Below are positions 54,848 through 64,000 of a DNA stretch of 64,000 bases, in pieces. The notes beneath the pieces were generated by a model that saw nothing but the letters and a program-made list of their open reading frames with translations, searched no databases and was not told the origin of the DNA. The translations under genes and the position numbers were made by a program. The DNA lies in the NCBI GenBank assembly GCA_002778195.1, contig PCDI01000006.1:33525-97524 (forward strand), in the 5' to 3' direction. Within the stretch, counting starts at the first letter, position 1. Each line of letters starts with the position of its first letter. Origin of the DNA: Raffaelea ambrosiae (Eukaryota; Ascomycota; Sordariomycetes; Ophiostomatales; Ophiostomataceae).

Positions 54848-55908
54848 TCATACAAACAATCCGACCCACGACCTCTTTGCTGAGACATCAGACTGGCAGC
54901 CATCGACTGCGCACATGATAAATTTCCCATTGGCACGAAATCCAACCGTCGGCTGCTTGTCCCCTTTCACGGCATTTCGTCTGTTCTCAAAACATCTCCG
55001 GCAATAGACCTATGTCAAAAATATTAGATTCCAATACAAGAAAAGACGGAGGAGGGATAAAGAGAAAAATGCAGTTTCAGAGCAGCCTTATGATTTGGTT
55101 TACTCACGTGTCCACAGGCGGTGACAGCCCAGAAGTGATGTTCCCCTCTCTCCCTCCGTATTCGAGGACGCTTCGTCCCTGGCTCTTCCTCTCCGCCATC
55201 TGGGTCGTACTGGAGCTCTTCATTGCAGCTAGCACACACAACCACAACTTCCTCGCCAGTGTCTCTTGTAAATCCGTCTTGGGGAGGCGGTGGTGGAACG
55301 TGTGGAGGTTTGTCAGGGTCGATAGGCCGTGGTGGTATTTGGAGGATACCATTTGCCTGGTAATTCAGCTCTGGGTGGTTTCCGATCAACGGATTGTCCA
55401 TCGGGGGGATCACAGAATGTTGGCCAATAATTTGCACGTCAAACTCAACAGGCTGTCGAACAATGCGATGATTACGATGTTCATGCCGCACGCGACGGGC
55501 AGTATTGTGCATGTGATAATGGGCGTGGTGATGCGGGATGTGGTGGTGATGAAGTTGTTGTGAGGGGCGGCGGCCGAACTGAAAAAGATCAGGTATCGAG
55601 CGAAATTGTGACAGCTGGTTGAGAGCAAACTGATTCAACCCTGGGAAACTCAGTCGCATGCCCAGCATAGACAGATCGTCCCCACGAGAACTGTCACCAC
55701 CATTTCTGTCTCGACCGCTTTCCCCACTGTTTGGATCCGGTGGCGAGTCATCGAGGTCGTCGGTCAAGTCGATAACGGTTGGCTGATTTCTTGGCAGGCG
55801 CCGTTCTGACTGTGGCAGCAAGGGTCGTTGATGTTGGAGAAGCGGGCTGTCTGGTTCCTCGGTCAGGTCTATAACCGTGGGCTCTCCATATTGTCGCTGA
55901 CTCTCCAT
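54848..55908 (-). CDS. RING-finger protein with two SUMO-interacting motifs
   Basis: Candidate SUMO-targeted ubiquitin ligase. Exons 55108-55908 and 54848-55009 (intron 98 nt, GTGAGT..CATAG) give 320 aa from the ATG at 55908. The frame is open up to 56250 with another ATG, but those 114 residues look like leader. Two SIM cores VIDLT at 12-16 and 45-49, each followed by acidic residues. His-rich stretch 120-135, proline-rich linker, then an atypical RING: C225-x2-C228 ... C265-x-H267-x2-C270-x2-C273 ... C300-x4-C305. The RING spans the splice junction (CGH-VYCRRC), and the long first loop carries a basic RPRIRRERGE. The protein ends in RSWVGLFV. Such proteins are labelled cell-cycle control/RING proteins in fungal genomes. 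E3 activity is inferred. Confidence 0.8.
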
Positions 55909-56953
55909 GGCGTGTTCCTCCGTGTTCCTGCGTCTGCTGGGATGGTGCTGGCGATGCCAGGACTTCGTGTGCGCGATCTGTGTGTGGCTTCTGCCTTGTC
56001 TAGAGTTTGCATCACCCGTCACGTTATCGCATGGAAGCCTTGCAGCTGTGCTCGTTTGCACTGGTGACCCACGTCTCCGCCACCTTTTGGCCTCTTTCTC
56101 CGTGTTCAGCCAATTATCCCACACTCTTCGGTAACCTCCTCGTTGTAGCTGTTGTCGTATGCGTTGCTGGGTGCAGTCCGTCGCTCCCTCGGTAAAGATA
56201 TGCGCGGTTGTTGTAGTGCTGCCTGCTTCCAGGGTGGATGGGTTGCTCAAGCCTCCTGTACAGGTGTCGGTGTCAGCTTTGCCGTTGCATGCACGGGCGT
56301 AAGATCGGTTCTAATCTAGTTTTCAAGCCTAGTGGTTGAGGAATTGAGAGCGAACACTTGAAAAGCTCACAGTTTGATCGTATTTAGCAAGCTGTCGAGT
56401 GGCCTTGTGCGGACTGATTTCGCCGACATCTATAGGGCTGCGCAGTCTTTCCAATGTGCGTGGGATACGTTGAAATGATGGCTCGCAAGGGAAACACGGC
56501 GCATCAGATGCGTGCCTTTCTGCAATAAATAAATGTCGAATTGTCAGTCGGCTCGGTCTACGGGCATTGCGTTCTGTCGTTCTTGCTAGCGAGAGACGAG
56601 TGGCTTTGAGGCAATGTTTACATAAGCGAGTTACTTCGGGCCTGTTGGAGTTTCAATGCTGACTAGGCCCTGTGGCCCCGCTTTCGAGACGGACCAGCAA
56701 CAGATTCGGCCAGACATAACTGACATAACTATTCGATTGGTGTTATAAAGAAGTGCGATGGATGCATCAGCGGCACTCCCACAGGGCTCGCCAACAAATG
56801 CAAAAGGAGGCAGTTCATGGACAGCACACAGAAAAAGCACAGAATGCATCGCCAGGCCACTTTATCTGAGTACAAAAAAAAAATATAAAATAAAGCAATC
56901 AACATACAAATACATTTGGAAAGAAACAGCCATACCCACATTTTCCGCACCTA
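55909..56953. other. intergenic / long 5' leader of the RING gene
   Basis: Includes the upstream-extended frame of the RING gene to 56250. The rest (56251-56953) holds no gene; A-rich 56870-56900. Confidence 0.55.
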
Positions 56954-58618
56954 CTACACCTTGTGTCCCAACACCGAAACAATTCCCTCCGTATTCACGG
57001 ACAGCAGTTCTTTAGCGCTGGCACCCCACTGCAGAGATACTGCAGGCGTTGCGCTGGAAAGTACTGACGACCATGATTTGGAGCTCTTGGCATAGTGTTG
57101 CACAGTCAGACCAGACGGTCCAGCAGTTGCCAGAAACTGGCCTGTGTAGTCCCAGGCGAGGGCTGCAACAGCGCTACCAATATCAAGAACCTTTGCTGTT
57201 GCAGCATCACCCTCTTTCCGCAGGTCAAAAATAGTGACTGTCGTCTGGCCCTTGGCCGTCGCTGCAATCCAGTAGCCGTTCTCAGAGAAAACGATGGCCT
57301 GGACCGGAGCTCCAAGGCTGAAGCTTGTAGCCTGTTCTCCAGTCTTTGTCATAAACACTTGGACCTCCCCAGAGATCGTTCCCGCCGCGAGAAGATGGCC
57401 ATCCGGGTGGAATGCGCATGCCGTGAGAGCTACATAAAAACACAAATGTCAGACATCAAATGGAACATGATAGATCAAGTCGGAGGCGGCAACAACACAC
57501 GCAAGCGGCAGGATTGAACAAAAATGCGACCGTATGAGAGGGAGACACTTACATGAATTGCCGTGTGCACAGCTGACGCGAGATGATGTCTCCAGATCGT
57601 AACTGGCAATGCTTTTGTCTGGTCCAACTGAAGCCAGGATTTTCCCGGATGGGTGGATAGCTAGGCCAGTCACAGCACCGGCGTGTTCTTTCAATGCCGC
57701 GACCTCTTCCCCGGCTTCAAATATCTTCACAGACCCCTTTGAAGTGCCCACTATGATCTTCGTCTCTGTCCAAATGACAGCCGTCACTGGCTCGCCGACA
57801 TTGAGAGACCGCTCTGACTTGTGGTCTTCCGCTGAGTATATGCCGACAGTTCCGTCGAGGCCAGCTATGGCAGCATATTTCCCGTCACTCTCCACAACAA
57901 TAGATGTTGCCTTCGAGACGGGAATGTCGTCCGATGCGAGCTGGGTGAACGAAGAGATGTCGTCCGATGTTGCCCAACCAGCTGGGACAGGTCGCTTCTT
58001 TCGAGACTTGGAGAGCCTGCATAAGAGGTTAAAGTTTGGCGTCAGTACTATAAGCAATACTGCATATTTTTCAAGCGTTATCAGTCTTGTGGATGCTGTT
58101 TTCTATTTCAGTGCTTACCTCGCTTGGGTCTCGTCAACAACGGTGGCCAGGCCTTCTGGCAATTCCTCGTTGTCAACAGCCATGGCGTCTCCGTTTGCAG
58201 CATCACCCCCGGTAACAACAGTCACGCTAGCAAGAGACTGTCGTGCCTCATCTCTCTCCTTCGTCAACCGCGCAATGACGCGAATCGCTGCATCATGTTG
58301 GTAGAGAGCTGTGGCGAGCTCCATCCGTGTCTGAGCCAACTGCTCCTGCAGGTTGTAGGTCTCCAGCGCCAGCGCATCCCATTCATTCTGGAAAGTTGCC
58401 AACAAGGCAGGAATCGAAGTCAGGGTTGGTGGTCTGGGCCGGACGACTTTGCTGGACTTGATGGGCAGTAGGTCTTCTGCATCAAGTTCTTCATCGGTGC
58501 CTGGTTCTGTGCCCTTTTCCTCGATATACTTTTCAATCAGCCGCTTCTCGTAAACTGCACCTGTCTTCTTCGAAACAACTGGCTCCTCCGGTATCTCTCC
58601 TGAGATTGCACAGATCAT
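56954..58618 (-). CDS. PRP19: pre-mRNA-processing factor 19 (U-box E3 ligase)
   Basis: Core of the Prp19 complex: ubiquitin ligase and scaffold for spliceosome activation and DNA repair. Exons 58119-58618, 57553-58016 and 56954-57429 (introns 102 and 123 nt) give 479 aa. Order: U-box about 1-55 (MICAISGEIPEEPVVSKKTG and YEKRLIEKYI), the family's tetramerising coiled coil about 70-135 (NEWDALALETYNLQEQLAQT), acidic linker, LSKSRKKRPVPAGWAT, then a seven-blade WD40 domain with DGKYAAIAGLDGTVGIYS, LAIHPSGKILASVGPD, then across the last junction ALTACAFHPDGHLLAAG and WDYTGQFLATAGPSGL. The length is slightly below yeast. Its partner CWC2 is also in the window. Confidence 0.95.
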
Positions 58619-59163
58619 CTTGTCGTGTGGCTGCTGGGCGGTTTGTTTGTATCAAGTGGTCGTGTCGCGAATGTAAAGAAGACAATTTTCGCGGCGGTTT
58701 TGGTTTGCTGTCGCGTAGAAATATTTTATGCAGGCAACTCCAAGTAGCCAATGGCCTTCCACCCCGATAAGATAACCCCCCAGGGTCATTACAAGGCACA
58801 ACCGCTTCAATCTCTATTTCTTCCCGGCTCAGGCGTCCACGAGTAATGTTCGGAATTTGTAAACTGCTCTTGATGCCACATTTTTTATCGCTTTAGTTGT
58901 TCTGTTTTCCTTATTTTGTGTCGTTCTGCCAGGGTTGTTCGTTTGTCTGGCGGTACGCTCTGCACCGATCGGCGTGATCCGTAAAACTAAGCGGCGACCA
59001 CCGTTTGGAGCACAGAGGCGCCAGTGGCTCTGAAAAGACCTTTTCATATCCGAAATCGCTCAACCCATCTACTTTCTCTTTCGTATCTTGACGTCCGCAT
59101 TTCTAGGTTTGACAACGATCACTGCATACTGATACTAGACCGTCGTTCCTTCAACGAGTCAAA
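58619..59163. other. divergent promoter region (PRP19 / OHCU decarboxylase)
   Basis: 545 bases between two divergent starts; no gene. Confidence 0.6.
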
Positions 59164-59784
59164 ATGGCCTCGCTGGCTCTACCCGACATTTTCACTCTCC
59201 CTTCACTACCGAACGCAACTGTCGCGGCCGCTCTTGATCTCCTCTTCGAACCAAGCAAGGAACTTCACCAGCGCGTGCTTCCCATAGTGCAATCTACGAC
59301 ATTTCTCTCTTACTCCGAGCTTATCGAAACCGTTCGCCAAATGCTCCTCGCAGTTCAAGCGGCAGCTGCTACACACCCGGACGAAAAAGCGGCTCTTCTG
59401 TCTATTCTGGGATCGCATCCCCGCCTGGGCGCGAAGAAAGTCGACAGCGCACAGAGCGCTGCGGAGCAAGCTCAATTGAAAACGTCAGAAGGGAGCAGTG
59501 AAGGGGAAAGACTTGCGCAATTGAACGGAGAATATGAGCAGAAATTTCCAGGTCTCAGATACGTTGTATTCGTGAACGGGAGATCGAGGGGCGCCATAAT
59601 GGAAAACATGAAGGCAAGAATCGCGAGAGGAGATTTCGCGAAGGAGGAACTGGAAGCTATCCAGGTAAGAACCGAGAACATTACCTACCAGTCCACACAG
59701 AACTAGACCCATTAACGCGTTCCCCAGGCCATGTGTGACATTGCTGGCGATAGAGCAGGTAAGCTTCTAAAGGCAAGCCTTTGA
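59164..59784 (+). CDS. OHCU decarboxylase (purine ureide pathway)
   Basis: 2-oxo-4-hydroxy-4-carboxy-5-ureidoimidazoline decarboxylase, third step from urate to S-allantoin, after urate oxidase and HIU hydrolase. Exons 59164-59664 and 59728-59784 (intron 63 nt, GTAAGA..CCCAG) give 185 aa. Evidence: LPDIFTLPSLPNATVAAALD N-terminus, LFEPSKELHQRV, LLSILGSHPRLGAKK carrying the catalytic-type His in the HP.LG motif, LAQLNGEYEQKFPGLRYVVF followed by VNGRSR, and the last exon with IAGDRAGKLL. Fungal members are longer than bacterial UraD. No PTS1 at the end (KASL), although the last three residues ASL vaguely resemble one. Confidence 0.9.
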
Positions 59785-60323
59785 AAGACCTGGGTAGTAT
59801 GGGGGTAATATTACAAATTTGTACTGTTGCAAGACAAGCCTGGGGTTCGTAAGTAGGGTCTACGATAAATGCATAATTTTGCCTAGTCTAGCCGGCCAAG
59901 ATCATGTTTGCATTCAAAAGGGCCCATCTAGGGGCCAGCCCATCCAGTAGTCCATACCCCACGATTTAGGCAGACCGTTCGAAAAGATTGAATAAAATTA
60001 AGAGGAAAGCAAGAAAGAAGCCAGAATTGCCTTTCGACGTGGTAAAATCATCGTGCAAGAGGTTTTGGGGGTCCTCAATTTTCAATGTGGCGGCCGGCAT
60101 TGGCTCGCTTGCATTAAAGATCACGTGGATATCGGTAACAAAGTCTACTGCGCTAGCCCACATTGGAAAAGACCTTCGAATTTCTCGGACCATAACAGTG
60201 ACTTTCCGTAGGTCAGACCATATCACCAAAAGCCTCAATTCTACATCCTCTCCTCCTTTCCCGCTTGCATCGACAAACTCTCTCCCCATCGCCATTCAAA
60301 CGTCGTTCAATTGAGACGCAAAA
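59785..60323. other. intergenic
   Basis: 539 bases; the frame 59988-60314 runs into the COX4 leader and has no recognised features. Confidence 0.55.
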
Positions 60324-61300
60324 ATGTTCTTGCAGCGCTCTGCTATCACCGTTGCCCGCCGGGCTGCTGTGGTCCCCGTCACCCGCCGCGCCTTTGCCAC
60401 GTCCTTTATCCGCCGTAAGGAGCCCTCCCGAAAAAAATTCGAGCGACGGTGGAATGACGATCGGGCTACCTCGCCCCTTTTCTGTTCATAATCTTGGTGT
60501 ACTGATGGCTAATTTTTATGCAATACACAGGCAAGGCATCTGTCCCCGACGCTTCGACCCCGAAGATCAAGCCTCTGTCCGGTACGGAAGGCATTTTACC
60601 CCTCTTGCGAAGACGAACTGCCCCGAGGCAGGGAGGACGCGACACCTATGCATCCGACTCGCCTCGCCTCGCAACGAGCCCCGAAAAAGAACATGTTCAT
60701 AATCGGAGTAATCACACACTAACTCATGTGTTAGAAATCAAGACGTCTGATGACCTCCTGGGCCCTGGTGCCAAACCCGGCACTGTCCCGACAGACCTGG
60801 AGCAGGCCACTGGCCAGGAGCGTCTGGAACTTCTCGGCAAGATTGAGGGTGTTGATATTTTCGACATGACCCCTCTGGACGCCTCCCGAAGAAGTATGTT
60901 TGCCCGCACGCTTTATGTTATTAGAGGCAATTCAATGTTGACCAAGGCTTTCCGCGATTTTTAGGCACTATGCAGGACCCGATCCCGGTCCGCTCGGCCG
61001 GCGAGGAACAATATGCCGGTTGCACCGGTTTCCCTGTTGACTCGCACGGCGTGATTTGGGTGGGCGTATGTGACTCCATCGAAACAGAAACAATGTGTCA
61101 GAAACGCTAGCTAACTATTTTGGTGCCTCTGCCTCTAGCTGTCCAAGGAGCGCCCTGTAGGCCGCTGCTCCGAGTGCGGCCAAGTCTACAAGATGGACTA
61201 TGTCGGCCCCGAAGATGATGGCCACGGCCATCACGACAGCCACCATGGCTATGAGGAGCCCAAGACGTTTGCCGACTTTGTCAAGCCGAACTACTGGTAA
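60324..61300 (+). CDS. COX4: cytochrome c oxidase subunit 4 (zinc-binding, COX5B type)
   Basis: Nuclear-encoded matrix-side subunit of complex IV. Five exons: 60324-60414, 60531-60581, 60735-60893, 60965-61065 and 61139-61300 (introns 116, 153, 71 and 73 nt), total 187 aa. Residues 1-30 are a classical presequence (MFLQRSAITVARRAAVVPVT). Mature part: PGTVPTDLEQATGQERLELL, GKIEGVDIFDMTPLDASRR, DPIPVRSAGEEQYAGCTGFP, then GRCSECGQVYKMDYVG with the zinc Cys residues, a His/Asp-rich insert (DGHGHHDSHHGYEEP) and the end FADFVKPNYW. The exon-3 end (GTATGT donor) gives RRSTMQDP at the junction. Confidence 0.93.
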
Positions 61301-61751
61301 ACAAACGAGCTGGAGCGGATGCGTCTGCGAAGACCGAGCGTGGCGTCGAAAGCGATAATGGGCGAGGAGCTTGTAGAATATGCACATAACTGTCAAAGAC
61401 TATAGTCGAATAGATGTGATTCGGAGTTGATTGCAATTAGGAACCCAGTACATGCGTTCTTGGTAGTATCAGCTGTCTCTGGCATCTACGGCAAAGGTTC
61501 CCAAAGCCGCAGAGGTGGGACACATTCCTGAATGTGTTGAAATCTATACCCCGGCGCTGGTTGGTCAGCTGTCTCGGGGATGTTTGCTCCTATCGTAGGG
61601 TACGGGTCATCGACTCTGGACGGGCCCATGCCGGAAGTTTGCCTATTCAAGGCTTGCTTTCGGTCGTCTAGCTCAACTTGGATTCCTCGGTCTTCTATCG
61701 GCTGGGTTTCATGATAGAGGCAGGTGAATAGGAAGACGACTTGTGGACTGC
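61301..61751. other. intergenic between convergent COX4 and DUF4604 genes
   Basis: 451 bases of 3' sequence; a minus-strand frame 61486-61755 overlaps the DUF4604 stop and is taken as 3' UTR. Confidence 0.55.
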
Positions 61752-62336
61752 TCAACCTTCCTCATCTTCGAAGCTAAGTTTGATCTTTTTGGTTTTTTTT
61801 TTCTTGCCTTTTGAGGTCGCACCTTGCCCGCCGCCTTTCGAACCTGCGTGGCCACCATTTTCAGTTCCGCCATTTGTGTTCCGATTTCCTCCACTCTGCC
61901 CACTTATCGCTACCTCAGCTGTAACCTCCTCCTCGTCAGACTCACCTGACGCAGCACCAATAAGCTTTCCGACCTTTCTCTTCTTGCCTCCTCGACCGAA
62001 AACCGCCGTGTCTACTTCTTTCTTGTCTTGTCTTGTGACGGACGGCCCTTCAATGCTACCCGCATTCGTTGTCTGTTCGCCACTGGCTGTAGAGGCGGCC
62101 ATTGTCGCTCCACCGTCGACTCCTACAGTGACTCCTGATATAACGTCGCCATTCCCATCCAAAACCAACGGTGCATCTTCTGCCTCTTCGCTCTTCGACC
62201 GCGGTTTAACAGCGCGCCTGTGGGAGGCCAGTATGGGATCCGGGCCATCGTCGGCGATCTGGCCATGTAAAGCTGCTATGAATGGAGGCAGCTTCTTTGA
62301 GTATGTGAGATCTTTGGGATTGATTTTTTTAGACAT
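61752..62336 (-). CDS. DUF4604 protein
   Basis: 194 aa from the ATG at 62336 (MSKKINPKDLTYSKKLPPFI). The frame is open to an ATG at 62411, but family members start at this lysine-rich segment. N-terminal PKDLTYSKKLPPFIAALHGQ with DGPDPILASHRRAVKPRSK is the DUF4604 signature (Y.K..PPF and a P.l.R.R element). The middle is acidic and Gly/Ser/Thr-rich; the end is a basic run (GKKKKTKKIKLSFEDEEG). Function unknown; relatives are nuclear or nucleolar-looking. The large opposite-strand frame here (61741-62469) is a shadow. Confidence 0.8.
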   Translation of the reverse strand: MSKKINPKDLTYSKKLPPFIAALHGQIADDGPDPILASHRRAVKPRSKSEEAEDAPLVLDGNGDVISGVTVGVDGGATMAASTASGEQTTNAGSIEGPSVTRQDKKEVDTAVFGRGGKKRKVGKLIGAASGESDEEEVTAEVAISGQSGGNRNTNGGTENGGHAGSKGGGQGATSKGKKKKTKKIKLSFEDEEG

Positions 62337-63128
62337 CGTAGTAGTGGGAGAAATCTGCCGTAGCTTCGCAATTTTTGTTGTCGAGTTATCGAACGGTCTT
62401 ACTATTTGCAATGGGGTTTTTTTGCGAACTGGAATTAACTATAAACTCGAGGATTGGGTTAGTAACTAACAATATAACTAAGCTTGCCGCAGCACGCCAA
62501 TAAATAATCCCCACCAAATCAGTCCCAATTGTCTAATCTAGTTAGCTAAACAAGCGTCTTAACTACTACATCTACCAACCCTGCCTTCTTCAATCTACTC
62601 TCCTTCTCTTCTATTTCTCTTTTCTTTTGATCCAGATATATCCTGTGGTGCATTATTAAAGAATATGAAATACAGTGTGGTGTCCGAGAGAGTCTTGTTC
62701 TTGGACTGGAGAGTACCAGTCTCTATGTGCAAGTATCTTACTGTATAACTACGTGCCTACGGCGGGTCAAAACTTCGATTTTGTTTATTCACGAGAAGCA
62801 ATATTTTGGCGCTATCTTCCTTTGATTTTATGCAAATGCATGCTTTTTAAAAATCATTAACTTGGTCTTTTATATCAGCTGCCATATAACCACCAAGACG
62901 ATGGAGAAACGTTCTGAACATGACGCATTGTTTCCATGTGTTGCGGGGGGCTGTTCGTGGTGCTTCTTTGTGAGAATTATTAAGATTTAAAACAAAACCA
63001 CAACCTCAACCTAACCCCCCCCTCCAAACAAATACGACCTTGAGATGTGCATCGTAAGCAGAGTGAGAAGAAGGGTTGTGATATTGATAACATGAAACAA
63101 AGGAAGATTGTGTGCCTAACATAGCAAA
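62337..63128. other. intergenic
   Basis: 792 bases, A/T-rich, no gene. Divergent side of DUF4604 and 3' side of the Crh gene. Confidence 0.6.
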
Positions 63129-64000
63129 TTACAAGACGATCATTCCAGCCAGAGCCACGACGACTGCGAAGGCACTGGCGCCAAGAATCCGCTCACCACC
63201 AACCACACGACCGCCATCACTCGAACTGCTGGAGCTGCTGCTGCCACTTCCGCTGCTAGAGCCACTACCACAGTTCTGAGAGAAACCGGTCTCGGTGCAA
63301 GTCGCCGCACTGGCTGTTGTGGTACCAGAGCCCGAGTCCGAGTCCGACCCACCTGATTGCTGGCCATTTGAACCAGGGCCTTGAGCACTGCCACCAGGAA
63401 TCGTGTTGACAGCCGCTGTTGAGCTGGTTGCTGTTCCAGTTGATGTCTTGGTGTTAGACGCGCTAGACGACGAGCTCTCTTCGCCAGCATCCATGTCTGT
63501 TCCCGTGCCCAAGAAGCTCTTCAGGACTGTTGGTTTATCACCATTGTCAATGGTGTTGTTGGTACCGGCGGCGTTATTGTAAGTGTACGACACGGCATTG
63601 TTGGTGCCCGGACCAGATGTTGCGTTGTAGCACTCGATGTCGACTTGGCCAAATGTGGCAAAATCGTAGCCATAGTTCTTGATATCGTCCGAGTTCCAGT
63701 CAATGGGGCCGCCTGCCCATTCGATCGTTCCGGGGGCGTTGGAGCTGGCGCCGCCAGGCCAGATCGAGAGCTGGACGCGGGCAGGAGTTTGGGGGTAGTC
63801 CCACCGGTTTGCCGTGGCATTCCACGTCTCTGATCGCTTCTTGACCCGGCCCACCTGACCGTCAACAAGCCAGGTAATTGTGTCTGGGGTCCACTGGATC
63901 TGGTACGTGTGGAAATTGCTGTACGTATTAGAGAGGGTGATATTGGCGGAGTTGTCATCTAGAGCTGTTAGTAAAGGCGTTTTTCTTTTTTTTTTGGGGG
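63129..64000 (-). CDS. GPI-anchored GH16 cell-wall transglycosylase, Crh type (partial)
   Basis: Enzyme family that links chitin to beta-glucan in the fungal wall. Only the last exon (63129-63958) lies in the window, preceded by an intron that starts upstream of 63959 and runs off the end. Encoded text: TYSNFHTYQIQWTPDTITWL, VDGQVGRVKKRSETWNAT, YPQTPARVQLSIWPGG, EWAGGPIDW and DIECYNATSGPG, all typical of Crh proteins. Then a Ser/Thr/Gly-rich stalk and a hydrophobic C-terminus (ILGASAFAVVVALAGMIVL), a GPI signal. The catalytic ExDxE segment should lie in the missing upstream part. N-glycosylation sequons are present (NAT). Confidence 0.88.
   Translation of the reverse strand, partial: PKKKRKTPLLTALDDNSANITLSNTYSNFHTYQIQWTPDTITWLVDGQVGRVKKRSETWNATANRWDYPQTPARVQLSIWPGGASSNAPGTIEWAGGPIDWNSDDIKNYGYDFATFGQVDIECYNATSGPGTNNAVSYTYNNAAGTNNTIDNGDKPTVLKSFLGTGTDMDAGEESSSSSASNTKTSTGTATSSTAAVNTIPGGSAQGPGSNGQQSGGSDSDSGSGTTTASAATCTETGFSQNCGSGSSSGSGSSSSSSSSDGGRVVGGERILGASAFAVVVALAGMIVL

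Noticed and set aside
55909..56250. 114-residue N-terminal extension of the RING protein
   Set aside because: R/Q/T-rich leader-like text; the ATG at 55908 lies in a good context and directly precedes the first SIM.
61486..61755. 89-aa minus-strand frame next to DUF4604
   Set aside because: Overlaps the DUF4604 stop and lies in its 3' region; no conserved features.
61741..62469. 242-aa + strand frame opposite the DUF4604 gene
   Set aside because: Antisense shadow; Phe/Pro/Ser-rich composition arises from the K/E/G-rich coding strand.

Overview
The window looks like nuclear DNA of a filamentous ascomycete, most likely a Sordariomycete. Genes are split by short introns (mostly 50-150 nt, GT..AG, often with CTAAC/CTGAC branch sites). 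They are separated by 0.3-4 kb of pyrimidine-rich or A/T-tract intergenic DNA. The proteins are fungal: OCH1, CHS7, a Crh-type GH16 wall enzyme, HRI1, MVP1 and DUF4604. I see no bacterial-style operon, CRISPR array, rRNA, convincing tRNA or intact transposon. Species is not determined.

Layout. 1-13 kb: the end of an unidentified gene, the Golgi mannosyltransferase OCH1 (-), a large 4 kb intergenic region, a membrane acyltransferase-3 protein (+), the spliceosome factor CWC2 (+), and a decayed-looking Ser/Thr-rich locus (-). 13-25 kb: mitochondrial ribosomal uL15m (+), sorting nexin MVP1 (+), neddylation ligase DCN1 (+, two very long introns), mitochondrial ribosomal bS6m (-, tiny exons) and a 903-aa Cys-rich coiled-coil protein (-). 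25-39 kb: chitin synthase chaperone CHS7 (-), an F-box/ankyrin-like protein (+), a small coiled-coil ORF (+), an aldo-keto reductase (-, with an 11-nt exon), the ribosome-rescue factor DOM34 (+) and a WDR44-like WD40 protein (+). 39-50 kb: thioredoxin (-), a putative amidoligase (+) convergent with HRI1 (-), an unidentified fungal protein (-) and a TesB-type acyl-CoA thioesterase (+). 51-64 kb: a type II membrane glycosyltransferase-like protein (-), a PhzF-family protein interrupted by an in-frame TGA (-), a RING protein with two SUMO-interacting motifs (-), PRP19 (-), OHCU decarboxylase (+), COX4 (+), a DUF4604 protein (-) and the 3' part of a Crh-type GH16 gene (-).

How the genes relate. 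Most are housekeeping genes that work in different compartments. Recurrent themes are the cell wall and secretory pathway (OCH1, CHS7, Crh-type GH16, the glycosyltransferase), mitochondria (uL15m, bS6m, COX4), the spliceosomal Prp19/Cwc2 module, and ubiquitin-like pathways (DCN1, PRP19, the SIM-RING protein, the F-box protein). Nothing indicates a secondary-metabolite cluster. The least understood products are the amidoligase, the Cys-rich 903-aa protein and the SIM-RING protein. I found no clear multi-gene novel system. Exon boundaries were derived by hand from splice motifs, reading frame and remembered family conservation; they have not been checked against RNA.
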